Under the pieces are notes generated by a model. It had not been told where the DNA came from. It was given only the letters and a program-made list of their open reading frames with translations, and made no database searches. The position numbers were made by a program, and so were the translations under genes. Of a DNA stretch of 64,000 bases, positions 42,096 through 51,700 are shown one piece after another. Positions within the stretch are counted from its first letter, which is position 1. Every line of letters begins with the position of its first letter. Origin of the DNA: Flavobacterium sp. AG291 (GTDB taxonomy: Bacteria > Bacteroidota > Bacteroidia > Flavobacteriales > Flavobacteriaceae); NCBI RefSeq assembly GCF_003350375.1, contig NZ_QQAR01000004.1, positions 186,001-250,000 on the forward strand. The letters run 5' to 3'.

Positions 42096-42620
42096 ATGTA
42101 CGAAAATACCTTTCCCCATAAACGCTATGCGTTAACGCTTGAATTCCTCAAAAAACATATCCCTGTAAACAATTCCATACTGGATCTTGGTGTACAAAAT
42201 CCTTTCTCTGAAATTATGAAAAAGGAAGGCTATACTGTTGCCAATACTACAGGCGAAGATGTTGATGTGGACCAAAGCGCGTTGGCAAAAGGTGGTTATG
42301 ATGTATTTACGGCATTCGAGATTTTTGAACACTTGCTGAATCCTTTTACGGTATTACAGAATGTAAAAAGTGACAAGCTTATTATTTCTGTTCCGTTACG
42401 TCTTTGGTTTAGTCCGGCATATCGCAGTAAGACAGACATGTGGGACAGGCACTACCATGAGTTTGAAGACTGGCAGCTGGACTGGCTTCTGGAAAAAACA
42501 GGATGGGTGATTAAAGACCGTAAAAAATGGACTAACCCTGCAAAAAAACTGGGTATCCGACCACTGCTACGCTCGATAACCCCAAGATATTATATTGTTT
42601 ATGCCGAAAGGGCAAAATAA
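42096..42620 (+). CDS. Class I SAM-dependent methyltransferase
   Basis: A 174-residue small methyltransferase. Start ATG 42096 (MYENTFPHKRYALTLEF). Motif I is short, SILDLGVQNPFSEIM (about 29-42), with VDVDQS (acidic motif II), FTAFEIFEHLLNPFTVL (motif IV-like) and KLIISVPLRLWFSP. The C-terminal WDRHYHEFEDWQLDWLLEKTGW element is typical of methyltransferases that act on glycans or lipids beside glycosyltransferases. The glycosyltransferase gene starts 6 bases after its stop, so the two are one transcription unit. Confidence 0.85.
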   Translation: MYENTFPHKRYALTLEFLKKHIPVNNSILDLGVQNPFSEIMKKEGYTVANTTGEDVDVDQSALAKGGYDVFTAFEIFEHLLNPFTVLQNVKSDKLIISVPLRLWFSPAYRSKTDMWDRHYHEFEDWQLDWLLEKTGWVIKDRKKWTNPAKKLGIRPLLRSITPRYYIVYAERAK

Positions 42621-42626
42621 TTCATA

Positions 42627-43475
42627 ATGAGATATTACGCAATCATACCTGCCCACAACGAAGAAGCCTTTATGGGACTGACCCTGCAATCGCTTGCAGC
42701 GCAAACTGTACTACCGGCCAAAGTTGTTGTGGTAAATGATAATTCAACTGATAAAACAGCTGCGATAGTTACTGATTTTGCCGAAAAGCATCCGTGGATC
42801 ACTTTGGTAAACAAACAATCAGATGCTGTACACATGCCGGGAAGCAAAGTAATACAGGCTTTTCATGCCGGACAGGCAACAATTGATAACAATTATGATA
42901 TCATCGTAAAACTGGACGCTGACCTCATCCTTCCTTCTGACTATTTTGAAACGGTTTTAGAAGCCTTTAAAAACGATGAAAAAGTAGGTATGGCAGGAGG
43001 ATTTGCCTACATAGAAAAAAACGGCGAATGGATACTGGAAAACCTGACCGATAAAGACCACATCCGTGGAGCATTTAAAGCATACCGTAAAGAACTTTTC
43101 ATCCAAATGGGCGGACTTCGTACTGCAATGGGATGGGACACCGTTGACGAGTTATTGGCAAAATTCTACGGCTGGAAAGTAATAACTATCGAAAGGCTTA
43201 AAGTAAAGCACCTTAAACCTACCGGAGCCAACTACAACAAAGCAGCACGTTACAAACAAGGTGAAGCTTTTTACACACTGGGCTACGGATTTACAATAAC
43301 CGCTATTGCCGGAGCAAAACTGGCCATGCGCAAAAAGAAACCTTTTCTTTTCATCGATTACATAAATGGCTTTCTGAAAGCCAAAAAAGAAGGCAAAGCA
43401 TTACTGGTTAGCGAAGAGCAGGCAAAATACATCCGCAGTTATAGGTGGAAGAAGATAAAAGAGAAACTATTCTAA
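42627..43475 (+). CDS. Glycosyltransferase family 2 protein
   Basis: A 282-residue GT-A enzyme. Seen: MRYYAIIPAHNEEAFMGLTLQSL (start strand), VVVNDNSTDKTAAIV (nucleotide-binding), IVKLDADLILP (DxD metal site DAD), and AGGFAYIEKNG, then MGGLRTAMGWDTVDELLA (acceptor side). It attaches a sugar to a glycan or lipid carrier in the cytoplasm. It follows a methyltransferase by 6 bases and lies beside a flippase read the other way, together suggesting synthesis of a modified surface oligosaccharide. There is no clear terminator after it. Confidence 0.92.
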   Translation: MRYYAIIPAHNEEAFMGLTLQSLAAQTVLPAKVVVVNDNSTDKTAAIVTDFAEKHPWITLVNKQSDAVHMPGSKVIQAFHAGQATIDNNYDIIVKLDADLILPSDYFETVLEAFKNDEKVGMAGGFAYIEKNGEWILENLTDKDHIRGAFKAYRKELFIQMGGLRTAMGWDTVDELLAKFYGWKVITIERLKVKHLKPTGANYNKAARYKQGEAFYTLGYGFTITAIAGAKLAMRKKKPFLFIDYINGFLKAKKEGKALLVSEEQAKYIRSYRWKKIKEKLF

Positions 43476-43490
43476 ACACGGGAGTATTAA

Positions 43491-43518
43491 AAAACTATTA
43501 ACTAATACTGATTACTGG
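43491..43518. repeat. Intergenic word repeat (ACTATTAACTAATACTG type)
   Basis: AAAACTATTAACTAATACTGATTACTGG lies in the 83-base gap and echoes the words seen at 8923-8986, 23847-23900 and 25236-25264. Confidence 0.35.
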
Positions 43519-43558
43519 CTACAATTCGGTATTTTAGCCATTTATTTCCAGACTCTAA

Positions 43559-44302
43559 ATGATAAAAGCAATACACCAGATAGGGCGCTATTTCCTGATG
43601 CTGAAGGAGGTTTTCAACAAACCTACAAAGTGGACGGTAATGAAGCCTTTGATTTTTAAAGAAATAGACGACCTTATTATAGGCTCGATGGGAATTGTAT
43701 CCTTTATTTCGTTCTTTATTGGTGGGGTTGTTGCAATACAAACTGCACTTAACCTTACCAACCCGCTTATTCCAAAAATGCTTATCGCATTTGCAACAAG
43801 ACAATCCGTTATCCTGGAGTTTGCACCAACATTCATCTCCATCATTATGGCCGGACGTGCCGGTTCGTACATTACTTCGAGTATAGGTACTATGCGCGTA
43901 ACTGAACAGATAGACGCCCTTGAAGTAATGGGGGTTAATTCATTAAACTATCTTGTATTCCCTAAAATCATCGCTTTCCTTTTATATCCGTTTGTCATTG
44001 CTGTTTCTATGTTCCTTGGTATTCTTGGCGGATGGCTGGCTGGTGTGTATGGCGGATTTGTAGGCAGTGATCAGTTCCTTCAGGGGTTACAACAGGACTT
44101 TATTCCTTTCCACATTTTCTATGCATTCTTTAAAACATCCATATTCGGGTTTCTTTTGGCAACCATACCTTCGTTCCACGGATATTACATGAAAGGCGGA
44201 GCACTGGAGGTAGGAAAAGCAAGTACAACATCCTTTGTATGGACCAGTGTTGTAATCATTTTGGTTAACTATATAGTAACCCAATTACTTTTAAGCTCAT
44301 GA
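43559..44302 (+). CDS. mlaE: MlaE family lipid ABC transporter permease
   Basis: A 247-residue permease with five to six hydrophobic segments. Family landmarks: GVVAIQTALNLTNPLIPKM, the conserved EFAPTFISIIMAGRAGSYITSSIGTMRVTEQIDALEVMGVN stretch (about 90-125) and PKIIAFLLYPFV. MlaE with the ATPase MlaF and the MCE protein MlaD moves phospholipids between inner and outer membrane, keeping outer-leaflet asymmetry. Start is ATG 43559. It overlaps the ATPase gene by the ATGA junction at 44299-44302. An MCE-domain gene is not in this window. Confidence 0.94.
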   Translation: MIKAIHQIGRYFLMLKEVFNKPTKWTVMKPLIFKEIDDLIIGSMGIVSFISFFIGGVVAIQTALNLTNPLIPKMLIAFATRQSVILEFAPTFISIIMAGRAGSYITSSIGTMRVTEQIDALEVMGVNSLNYLVFPKIIAFLLYPFVIAVSMFLGILGGWLAGVYGGFVGSDQFLQGLQQDFIPFHIFYAFFKTSIFGFLLATIPSFHGYYMKGGALEVGKASTTSFVWTSVVIILVNYIVTQLLLSS

Positions 44303-45117
44303 TTGAAGTTAAAGACATAGAGAAAGCGTTTGGGGAGTCTAAAGTATTAAAAGGCATCTCAACAACATTTGACACAGGAAAAACAAACCTAATCATAGGG
44401 CGAAGCGGATCGGGAAAAACCGTTATGCTAAAAACACTTTTAGGCATTCATACACCTGACTCAGGTACCATCTCTTTTGATGGAAGGATATACTCTGAAC
44501 TTACTCCTGACGAGAAAAGAACACTTCGTACAGAGATAGGAATGGTATTTCAGGGAAGTGCTCTATTTGACTCCATGAATGTGGAGGATAACGTAGCATT
44601 TCCGCTTAAGATGTTTACCAATATGAGAAGCCGTGAGATAAAAGAAAGGGTAAATCAGGTACTGGACAGGGTTAACCTTAAGGATGCCAATAAAAAATTC
44701 CCTAATGAGATCTCAGGAGGTATGCAAAAAAGGGTTGCCATTGCTAGGGCAATTGTAAACAACCCAAAATACCTGTTTTGTGATGAACCAAATTCAGGTC
44801 TTGACCCGGAAACATCTATCGTTATTGATGAGCTGATCCAGGAAATTACCAAAGAGTATAACATCACTACGGTAATTAATACTCACGATATGAACTCGGT
44901 ATTACAAATTGGAGAAAAGATTGTTTTCCTGAAAAACGGAATCAAGGAATGGGAAGGAAACAACGAACAGATACTTGAAACAAGAAACAAATCTATAGTT
45001 GAATTTGTTTATTCATCTGACCTTTTCAAAAAAGTACGCGAAAGCCTGTTAGCTGAAGCCGAAGAAGATGAAGGACACCATCCTCATCTTGGCCAAAACC
45101 ATGACGATAAAAAATAA
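44299..45117 (+). CDS. mlaF: MlaF family lipid ABC transporter ATP-binding protein
   Basis: A 272-residue ATPase: Walker A GRSGSGKTV (about 34-42), Q-loop MVFQGSALFDSM, signature ISGGMQKRV (about 139-147), Walker B LFCDEPNSGLDP and H-loop INTHDMN. The DSM and GGMQKR patches are specific for Mla/Ttg2A-type ATPases. It drives MlaE, with which it overlaps by four bases. The C-terminal tail is acidic and His-rich (EEDEGHHPHLGQNHDDKK), a feature not usual for MlaF and of unknown meaning. A strong bidirectional terminator follows. Confidence 0.95.
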   Translation: MIEVKDIEKAFGESKVLKGISTTFDTGKTNLIIGRSGSGKTVMLKTLLGIHTPDSGTISFDGRIYSELTPDEKRTLRTEIGMVFQGSALFDSMNVEDNVAFPLKMFTNMRSREIKERVNQVLDRVNLKDANKKFPNEISGGMQKRVAIARAIVNNPKYLFCDEPNSGLDPETSIVIDELIQEITKEYNITTVINTHDMNSVLQIGEKIVFLKNGIKEWEGNNEQILETRNKSIVEFVYSSDLFKKVRESLLAEAEEDEGHHPHLGQNHDDKK

Positions 45118-45120
45118 AAA

Positions 45121-45147
45121 AAAGCGCTTAGATTATCTAAGCGCTTT
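45121..45147. terminator. Bidirectional intrinsic terminator
   Basis: AAAGCGCTTAGAT / ATCTAAGCGCTTT, a perfect 13-bp stem with a single-base loop, flanked by A- and T-runs. It closes both mlaEF and the convergent T9SS type B gene. Confidence 0.95.
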
Positions 45148-45157
45148 TTTGTTGTTA

Positions 45158-48100
45158 TTACTCCTCCCTCTGAAGGTAAACCCAGCCTGTTACCTGTTTT
45201 CCTGAGCTGAGCTTTAAAACATAATAATAAGTACCTGTTGGAGCCTCTCCACCAGTATCGGTCTGCCCATACCATTCTTTTTTATAATTCTCGCCTTTAT
45301 AAATCAGCAATCCATAACGATTGAATATATCAATTTCAGACACATTAAGGCTTGAAAGATCAAGGAAATCATTATATCCGTCTCCATTTGGAGAAACTCC
45401 TTTGGGCAAATCACAAAATGTGTCATTAACTTCTACAGCTGCTTCAGCAACACACCCTTCGGAATTAGTAACCGTCACAGTATATTTTCCTTTTGCACCA
45501 CCTGAAATATCAACAACGGGCAATGATGATGAAAAGCCATCAGGGCCTTCCCACACGATTATAGCATCAGATATGTCGTTTATACTGAGAGTATATTTAA
45601 AATCAATACATCCTGCAGTAATATCCAATACCTCCCTCTCTTTCACATCCAAAGTTATGATTGCCTGATCGCTCGTATCACATTGTGAAACTGTATAACT
45701 AAATTCATAAATACCCGGAGTAGTCTGCCCTACATAAAAAACACTTCCGTTTAAAAACCCGGTATTAGTTTTATCTTCCCAAACGCCACCTGCTGTATGA
45801 CCTTCTGAAAGATAGTCGTTAAGATTAATACTATCAACCTGACTACAATGTACAACCATTGCATCACTACCGGCATCGGCAGCTTTTGGAAGTTCAATAG
45901 CATGCAGTATTACAGTATCTATACAAGACCCTGGGGTAGTAGACACAATCTTTAGGTAGTAAATTCCCATTTGGTCGGGAGTAAAATTTGGAAATTCAAG
46001 TCTGTTAGTAGTGCTGAGAATTGTTTCAGGGGCACCTTCTTTCCACCATTCATAAGTAAGAAAAGTATATTGCTTTACATATAGCGCACTGGCTTCTCCT
46101 TCACAAAAACCATCCTGTAGAATAGCAAGAGGTTTAAGATTAGTTATATCGTACTGGATATTTGCGATATTACCGCATTCATCGATCACACTAAAATTAT
46201 AAACAGCATTTTCAAGAGCAGTGAACACCATATTTTCACCATTATTTACAACATACACTTCTCCATTTTTCTGGCTAATGGAATACAATAATGGCGAGCT
46301 TCCTTCTGCATCTATAATCACTTCCGAAAGCCCATTGGAACATGGAAAAGCATAAGCTCCTTTTATTTCCGGTGCTCCGCTAAAACTGAACGCAAAAATC
46401 TCAGTAGTACAGTATTCCATAAGACCTACCGAGCCATCAGGATCATATTCTGAACCATTTATATAATTAAGCCCTCGTTTAATAATTCTGAAGTCTCCTT
46501 TATATATAAAATTATAAGTTATTTTATTATTCTCAAGATAAAAACCTTCATTTGGCGTCCCCCATTGAGGATCTTTCCATTGTCCTGTTTCTTCATCAAA
46601 CACCTGCAACAAATAAGTAGAAAAAGCATCTGTGATGCCATCATGCAAATCTATATCATATGATCCGCAATGGTATATAACTTCAGCCGGAACATCCTCT
46701 TCCCCACTCGCTATAATTTCACAGCTAAGTGTTTTTAAATTACCACACACATCAAAACCATCAAATTCATACAAACCTCCCGGCAGAGAATTCATGTAAA
46801 ACACTCCATTTACAATATTATATGAAACATCAAATGGCAATATTCCTGTAAATGTATCAGGGGCATTTGTAATTCGAAGAAAAGCCAGCTCACTACCTCC
46901 TGTGTAAGCCATCATCGAACCTAACCCTGACACACAACCATAAGCCTGTTGAACATAGAGAACAGAAGCGCCTGATGAAGCCACATTAGCATCTACTATA
47001 TATTCATTTCCACATACATCCGTAATTTCAAATGTATAATTTCCAACTGTCGCTCCTGTTAAAAATAACAATGAGCCATTGATAAAAGAAGATAGATCCT
47101 GCGGGACAGTTCCAAAAGATGCCGGTGCCGAAATGAGTGTTGCTGAAGCAAAAACTCTTGAATTAGGCAACTGAATCCCAATGTTATAAAAGCAATCTCC
47201 TCCTTGCGACACCTGAACATAAGGAGTACCTCCTTCTGCTAAAGTTATGGTACGCTGAGTAATGTGTCCACAGGCATCAGTTAACTGAATAACATAAGCA
47301 CCTGGAGGTAAGGGATTTTGAGGCGTACCATAAGTAGTTGTTGACGTAGCAATAACCGGATGTGAAGTATTAAACTGGGATGGATTGAATCCCGCAGGAG
47401 CAGAAATAAAATCCACCGTATAGGGAAGTACGTAATTATTAACGCTCAAATTAATAAAAAAGGCATTACACGATGGACTTGATTCACTTAAATTCAGATC
47501 AAAAACTTTGTAAACCTGATTATTAGGACTAACAAAAACATTACCACACGCATCTGTAATCTCAACATCAAAATTATAAGTCTGCGCGTAATAAAAAGGT
47601 ATTTCAGCTGATATATAATTATTGCTTCCGCCTGTTGCTATTGTTTGATTAACAATCTCGGGAGTTCCGCCTGACGGCGGATATATTTTATATTTTATCG
47701 TGAGAGGAAAAGCAATTTCTGAATTGTTCCCCTGACTATTAATATTATAGTTAACTTTAATAGTATTACATGAAGGTAAAGCTCCTTCTCCCACATTTAT
47801 AGCTGAAAAATATATTTGCGAAACCTGATCAGATACTGTTACTGTAGTTACCAAAGCATCATTGCAGCTGTCATACACTCTCACTTCATATTGTCCTGCC
47901 TGAAGTCCGGAAAAGATATTTGAGGCTTGTTGTGGAAAAATCTCCGGCCCCGAAATTATCTCATAGGCAGTAGCGGTACCTGAAGTAACATTCACTGTGA
48001 TACTACCCTCATGCTGACAATTTACATTAAGGACACTTGTTGTATATGCAAAAGGCACAGTGTTATCTAAAACTGTTGCATTTGCTGTGGCAAAATTAGA

Positions 48101-48406
48101 TTGCCCATTAAGTGTTTGCGTAGCTATAACTTTATAACTACCTGACACAAGACCTGTAGCGATTAAAGTTGTTACGGTAGTTACCGGCTGAACAGCATCA
48201 GGTAGCAGATAAACTTCAAATTCCAATGATGCCTGTGGATTTGCGCCTGTAACAACAAAACTTAATGAGCCATTACCAAGACAAGTTTGCGGAGAAGATG
48301 TAACAGCGATTGTAAATGGCGACAACTGCGCCCTAAGATCATGGCATAAAAAAAGCACTAAAAAGCATAAAAAAACTTTTAGTGCAGATTTGCTGGTTTG
48401 TTTCAT
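45158..48406 (-). CDS. Large secreted T9SS type B (gliding-motility C-terminal) protein, 1082 aa
   Basis: Signal peptide MKQTSKSALKVFLCFLVLFLCHDLRAQ, then many beta-rich modules with paired Cys and phrases such as DACGN/DVCGN (in ITDACGNVF, TDVCGNEY), typical of adhesin-like repeats. The last 85 residues are the type B sorting domain: CDLPKGVSPNGDGYNDFLDL ... FNRYGLLIYKGENYKKEW ... GTYYYVLKLSSGKQVTGWVYLQ. It exits through the type IX system and is attached or released at the cell surface. It is a clear paralogue of the 1414-residue protein encoded just upstream: N-terminal modules and C-terminal domains align over most of their length. Likely adhesion, gliding or matrix role (inference). Confidence 0.92.
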   Translation of the reverse strand: MKQTSKSALKVFLCFLVLFLCHDLRAQLSPFTIAVTSSPQTCLGNGSLSFVVTGANPQASLEFEVYLLPDAVQPVTTVTTLIATGLVSGSYKVIATQTLNGQSNFATANATVLDNTVPFAYTTSVLNVNCQHEGSITVNVTSGTATAYEIISGPEIFPQQASNIFSGLQAGQYEVRVYDSCNDALVTTVTVSDQVSQIYFSAINVGEGALPSCNTIKVNYNINSQGNNSEIAFPLTIKYKIYPPSGGTPEIVNQTIATGGSNNYISAEIPFYYAQTYNFDVEITDACGNVFVSPNNQVYKVFDLNLSESSPSCNAFFINLSVNNYVLPYTVDFISAPAGFNPSQFNTSHPVIATSTTTYGTPQNPLPPGAYVIQLTDACGHITQRTITLAEGGTPYVQVSQGGDCFYNIGIQLPNSRVFASATLISAPASFGTVPQDLSSFINGSLLFLTGATVGNYTFEITDVCGNEYIVDANVASSGASVLYVQQAYGCVSGLGSMMAYTGGSELAFLRITNAPDTFTGILPFDVSYNIVNGVFYMNSLPGGLYEFDGFDVCGNLKTLSCEIIASGEEDVPAEVIYHCGSYDIDLHDGITDAFSTYLLQVFDEETGQWKDPQWGTPNEGFYLENNKITYNFIYKGDFRIIKRGLNYINGSEYDPDGSVGLMEYCTTEIFAFSFSGAPEIKGAYAFPCSNGLSEVIIDAEGSSPLLYSISQKNGEVYVVNNGENMVFTALENAVYNFSVIDECGNIANIQYDITNLKPLAILQDGFCEGEASALYVKQYTFLTYEWWKEGAPETILSTTNRLEFPNFTPDQMGIYYLKIVSTTPGSCIDTVILHAIELPKAADAGSDAMVVHCSQVDSINLNDYLSEGHTAGGVWEDKTNTGFLNGSVFYVGQTTPGIYEFSYTVSQCDTSDQAIITLDVKEREVLDITAGCIDFKYTLSINDISDAIIVWEGPDGFSSSLPVVDISGGAKGKYTVTVTNSEGCVAEAAVEVNDTFCDLPKGVSPNGDGYNDFLDLSSLNVSEIDIFNRYGLLIYKGENYKKEWYGQTDTGGEAPTGTYYYVLKLSSGKQVTGWVYLQREE

Positions 48407-48498
48407 AGTTGGTGATTTTGGTTTTCATAGCATTCTTTATCGTAACCCTTCCTTCAAAAAAGGTATTAATACAGTAGTAGGCTGCTTAAGGCTGTTTA

Positions 48499-48538
48499 AC
48501 TTTTATTCAGGCAGCAGTATTTCTACCTGAATAAAAGT
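48499..48538. repeat. 13-bp inverted repeat in the gap between the paralogous T9SS genes
   Basis: ACTTTTATTCAGG (48499-48511) and CCTGAATAAAAGT (48526-48538) are perfect arms around a 14-base loop. No U-run follows on the minus strand, so it is more likely an operator or mRNA structure than a terminator. The rest of the 367-bp gap is AT-rich with no gene seen. Confidence 0.55.
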
Positions 48539-48773
48539 GTAATAAAACTTAAACCTTATTCCATTTTGAAAATTCATATTCCAATGGATTACAAATCTTT
48601 TGTCATTTTAAGGTCTAAACTTCCATGCCTATTTCTTAGATGCTAATAAAAATCAATAGTTGCGTTACTGGTTAAAATTTTAAATTATTCACAAAAATCA
48701 AACCTATAATCACTAAAACAATTATCGTTTCACAACTACATCCTAAAAATCCAAAATAATTTAATTTATTAAT

Positions 48774-51700
48774 TTACTCCTCCCTTTGAAGGTAGACCCA
48801 GCCCGTTACCTGTTTTCCAGCGGAAAGGGTTATCATATAATAATATGTACCTGTAGGCAGTGTACCTTTATCCGACTGCCCATGCCATTCATTAAGGTAA
48901 TTATGAGCCTCATATACTTTAAGTCCGTACCTGTTGAATATTTTCAGCTCAACAACATCAAGGTTAGAGAGATTAAAAGTATCGTTCAGACCATCACCAT
49001 TAGGAGAAACTCCCTTAGGAATGATACATGAGGTATTATCAATAGTTATAGTAGCTACAGCAGTACAACCCTCAGCATTGGTAACTGTTGCAGTATAATC
49101 ACCTTCAGGCTTATTGGTAATATTTGCCTGCAGGCCAATGAAATTAAAATCCTGAGGACCAGTCCACACAACCGTAGCACCATTAATATCGCTTATATTT
49201 TCTACCCAAAGCATATAATCATAATTCATACAACCCGAACCTAGCTCTAACTCAAACGGATTATCATTTACTACAACAACTATTTCACGGCTCGCTGTAC
49301 AAGTGGCATTATCAACAATCACCTCATAATTACCTATTTGGGATATTGATAGATTAGCAGAAGTCTCACCCAGAAGATTTCCTTCAAGATACCATTGATA
49401 AGAAGCTGTTGTGCCGTTAAAATTAGCTGGCATAACTGTAAGAAGAGATGCCTGCCCTTCGCATAATTCCGTATTACCTTCAATCATAAATTGTGGAGTA
49501 GCATTTACCATCACCGGTACTACAGTAACATCTGAGGCACAGCCATTCACTAAAACACTCAAAGAATAATCTCCACTTGCCTGAATACCCGCAGCCGCAA
49601 TAAGCGGGTTTTGTTCAGCAGAAGTAAATCCGTTAGGGCCTGTCCATTGATATACAGCATTAGCAACCGTATCGGCAGAAAGCTGAATATCTGTACCCTC
49701 ACAAACTGGGGCCACAGGATTTAGCACGGGAGCATCCGGAATGTTTTTAAGTTGTATCTCGATTATAGCATCATCAGTATCATTACAAACATTGGTAACA
49801 ACATACCTGAACTGATATGTCCCTTCACCAATTCCTGAAGTTGCAAAATTACTTCCTGTTAATGCACCTGTTCCGTTAACGTCTTCCCAAACACCATTCT
49901 CATCAAATGAACCTGATAAATAAGACACAAGATCTACCGCATTACCTTCATTACAAATAGGCACAGTAGCGTCATATCCTGCTTTTGGCAAAGGATTAAT
50001 AACGACGTCTACACTGCTCAGCAAAGAAGTACATCCATTGATTGTAGCGCTTAGGGTGTAAGTCCCTGCATTATCAAGGGAAACCGCATTTATTAAAACC
50101 GTTTCAAGATCAGACGTAAATCCATTGGGACCATTCCATTGATAAGTAGCCCCTGCAACCGCTGTAGTTCCCAATTGTAAATTACCTCCTTCACAAACCG
50201 GTGAAACCGTATTGATTGAGGGAGCCTGAGGAATATTTTTCACATCAAGCGTAAGTATGGCATTATCAGACAAATTACACAACCCTGACACTATATACCT
50301 AAACTGATATGTCCCTTCAGGCAATCCTGCAGTAGTTAATGTATGATTTGTCAGCATACCCGTATTATTCACATCTTCCCAGTCGCCATTTGTAACAATC
50401 CCGTCTTCTAAGAAACTCCTAAGATCTGTTGGTTCACCATTATTACAAAACTGGGTAGTTATATCCTGGCCTGCATTTGGTAATGTGTTTTCCAACAATG
50501 AAAAACTCAACTCCTGGTTCATACACGACAAAGGATTATCGCTTGTAACACTAAGATGGTAAACCCCTCCATCGGTTGCCGATTCATAATCGGGGAAGTT
50601 AAGCGTACCAGTAGTACTCAGTACAACTCCGGGAGCACCTTCTTTAAACCATTTATAATCAAGAAAAGTAAATTCAGGCACAAAAAGTTTACTATCTTCT
50701 CCTTCACAAAATCCTTCAGCCTGAATAGTAATAGGATCAAGTGCATCAATATCCAGTAAAATATTCCTGATATTTCCACAAACATCAGTTAGTCTAAAAT
50801 TATATGTTGCGCTTTCTAATCCGGTAAAGAGGTTAGACTGACCATTGTTTACAGTAAATGGTTGTCCGTCCTTAGTAGTTATACTATAAGTTAATGGAGG
50901 TATACCATCTGCTATAACTGCAACTTCAGTCAAACCATTAGTACAAGGAAAACTATACGCATCAATTATCTCAGGACCACCTCCAAAATTAAATGTATGC
51001 AGCACATGATAACAACGAATGTTAGCGATACTGCCATTGTCATAAACAAAGAATGTTTTTATCACCCTGAATTCACCCGTATAAACAAGACTTAAAGCCG
51101 TTTGGTTATTTCCTAATGGTAAAGAATTTAATGAATTTACAGCAGTTCCTTCAACAAAATCTACACCTGTATCAGGATGTTCCCAATTGCCGGTAACGGG
51201 GTCTAATCTTTGAAGGAAATAGCCCGGAACATAATTACCATTGCTCACATGTTGTAAAAAGAGGTCAAAAGATCCACAATGCTTGGCCACATCAACAGTA
51301 TTGACCGACATTCCATATCCCGAAACCACAAAATTTAAAGTAAGTACCTGTCCACAAATATTAGTACCCTGCACAGTATAATTCCCTGCCGGTAATGAGT
51401 TCATGTAAAATCTACCATCAGAAGCGACATTAACTGAAGCATTATAAGGAAGAGTCTGTCCAAATGAAGTAGGTGCAGCAGTAATAACAAGCCCCGTCAA
51501 CCCCAATGAACTTGCAATTCTAACCGATCCGTATCCTAAAGCACAGCCCGCACGATGAAGCACCGTTAGATTATCCGAAGATGCACCCGATGTAACTTCC
51601 CTCACTACATCATATTCATTCCCACATTCATCCGTTACTACAAAAACATAAGTGCCGGGAGGAATATCTACCATGTTAAAAAAACCATCAGCATCAATAC

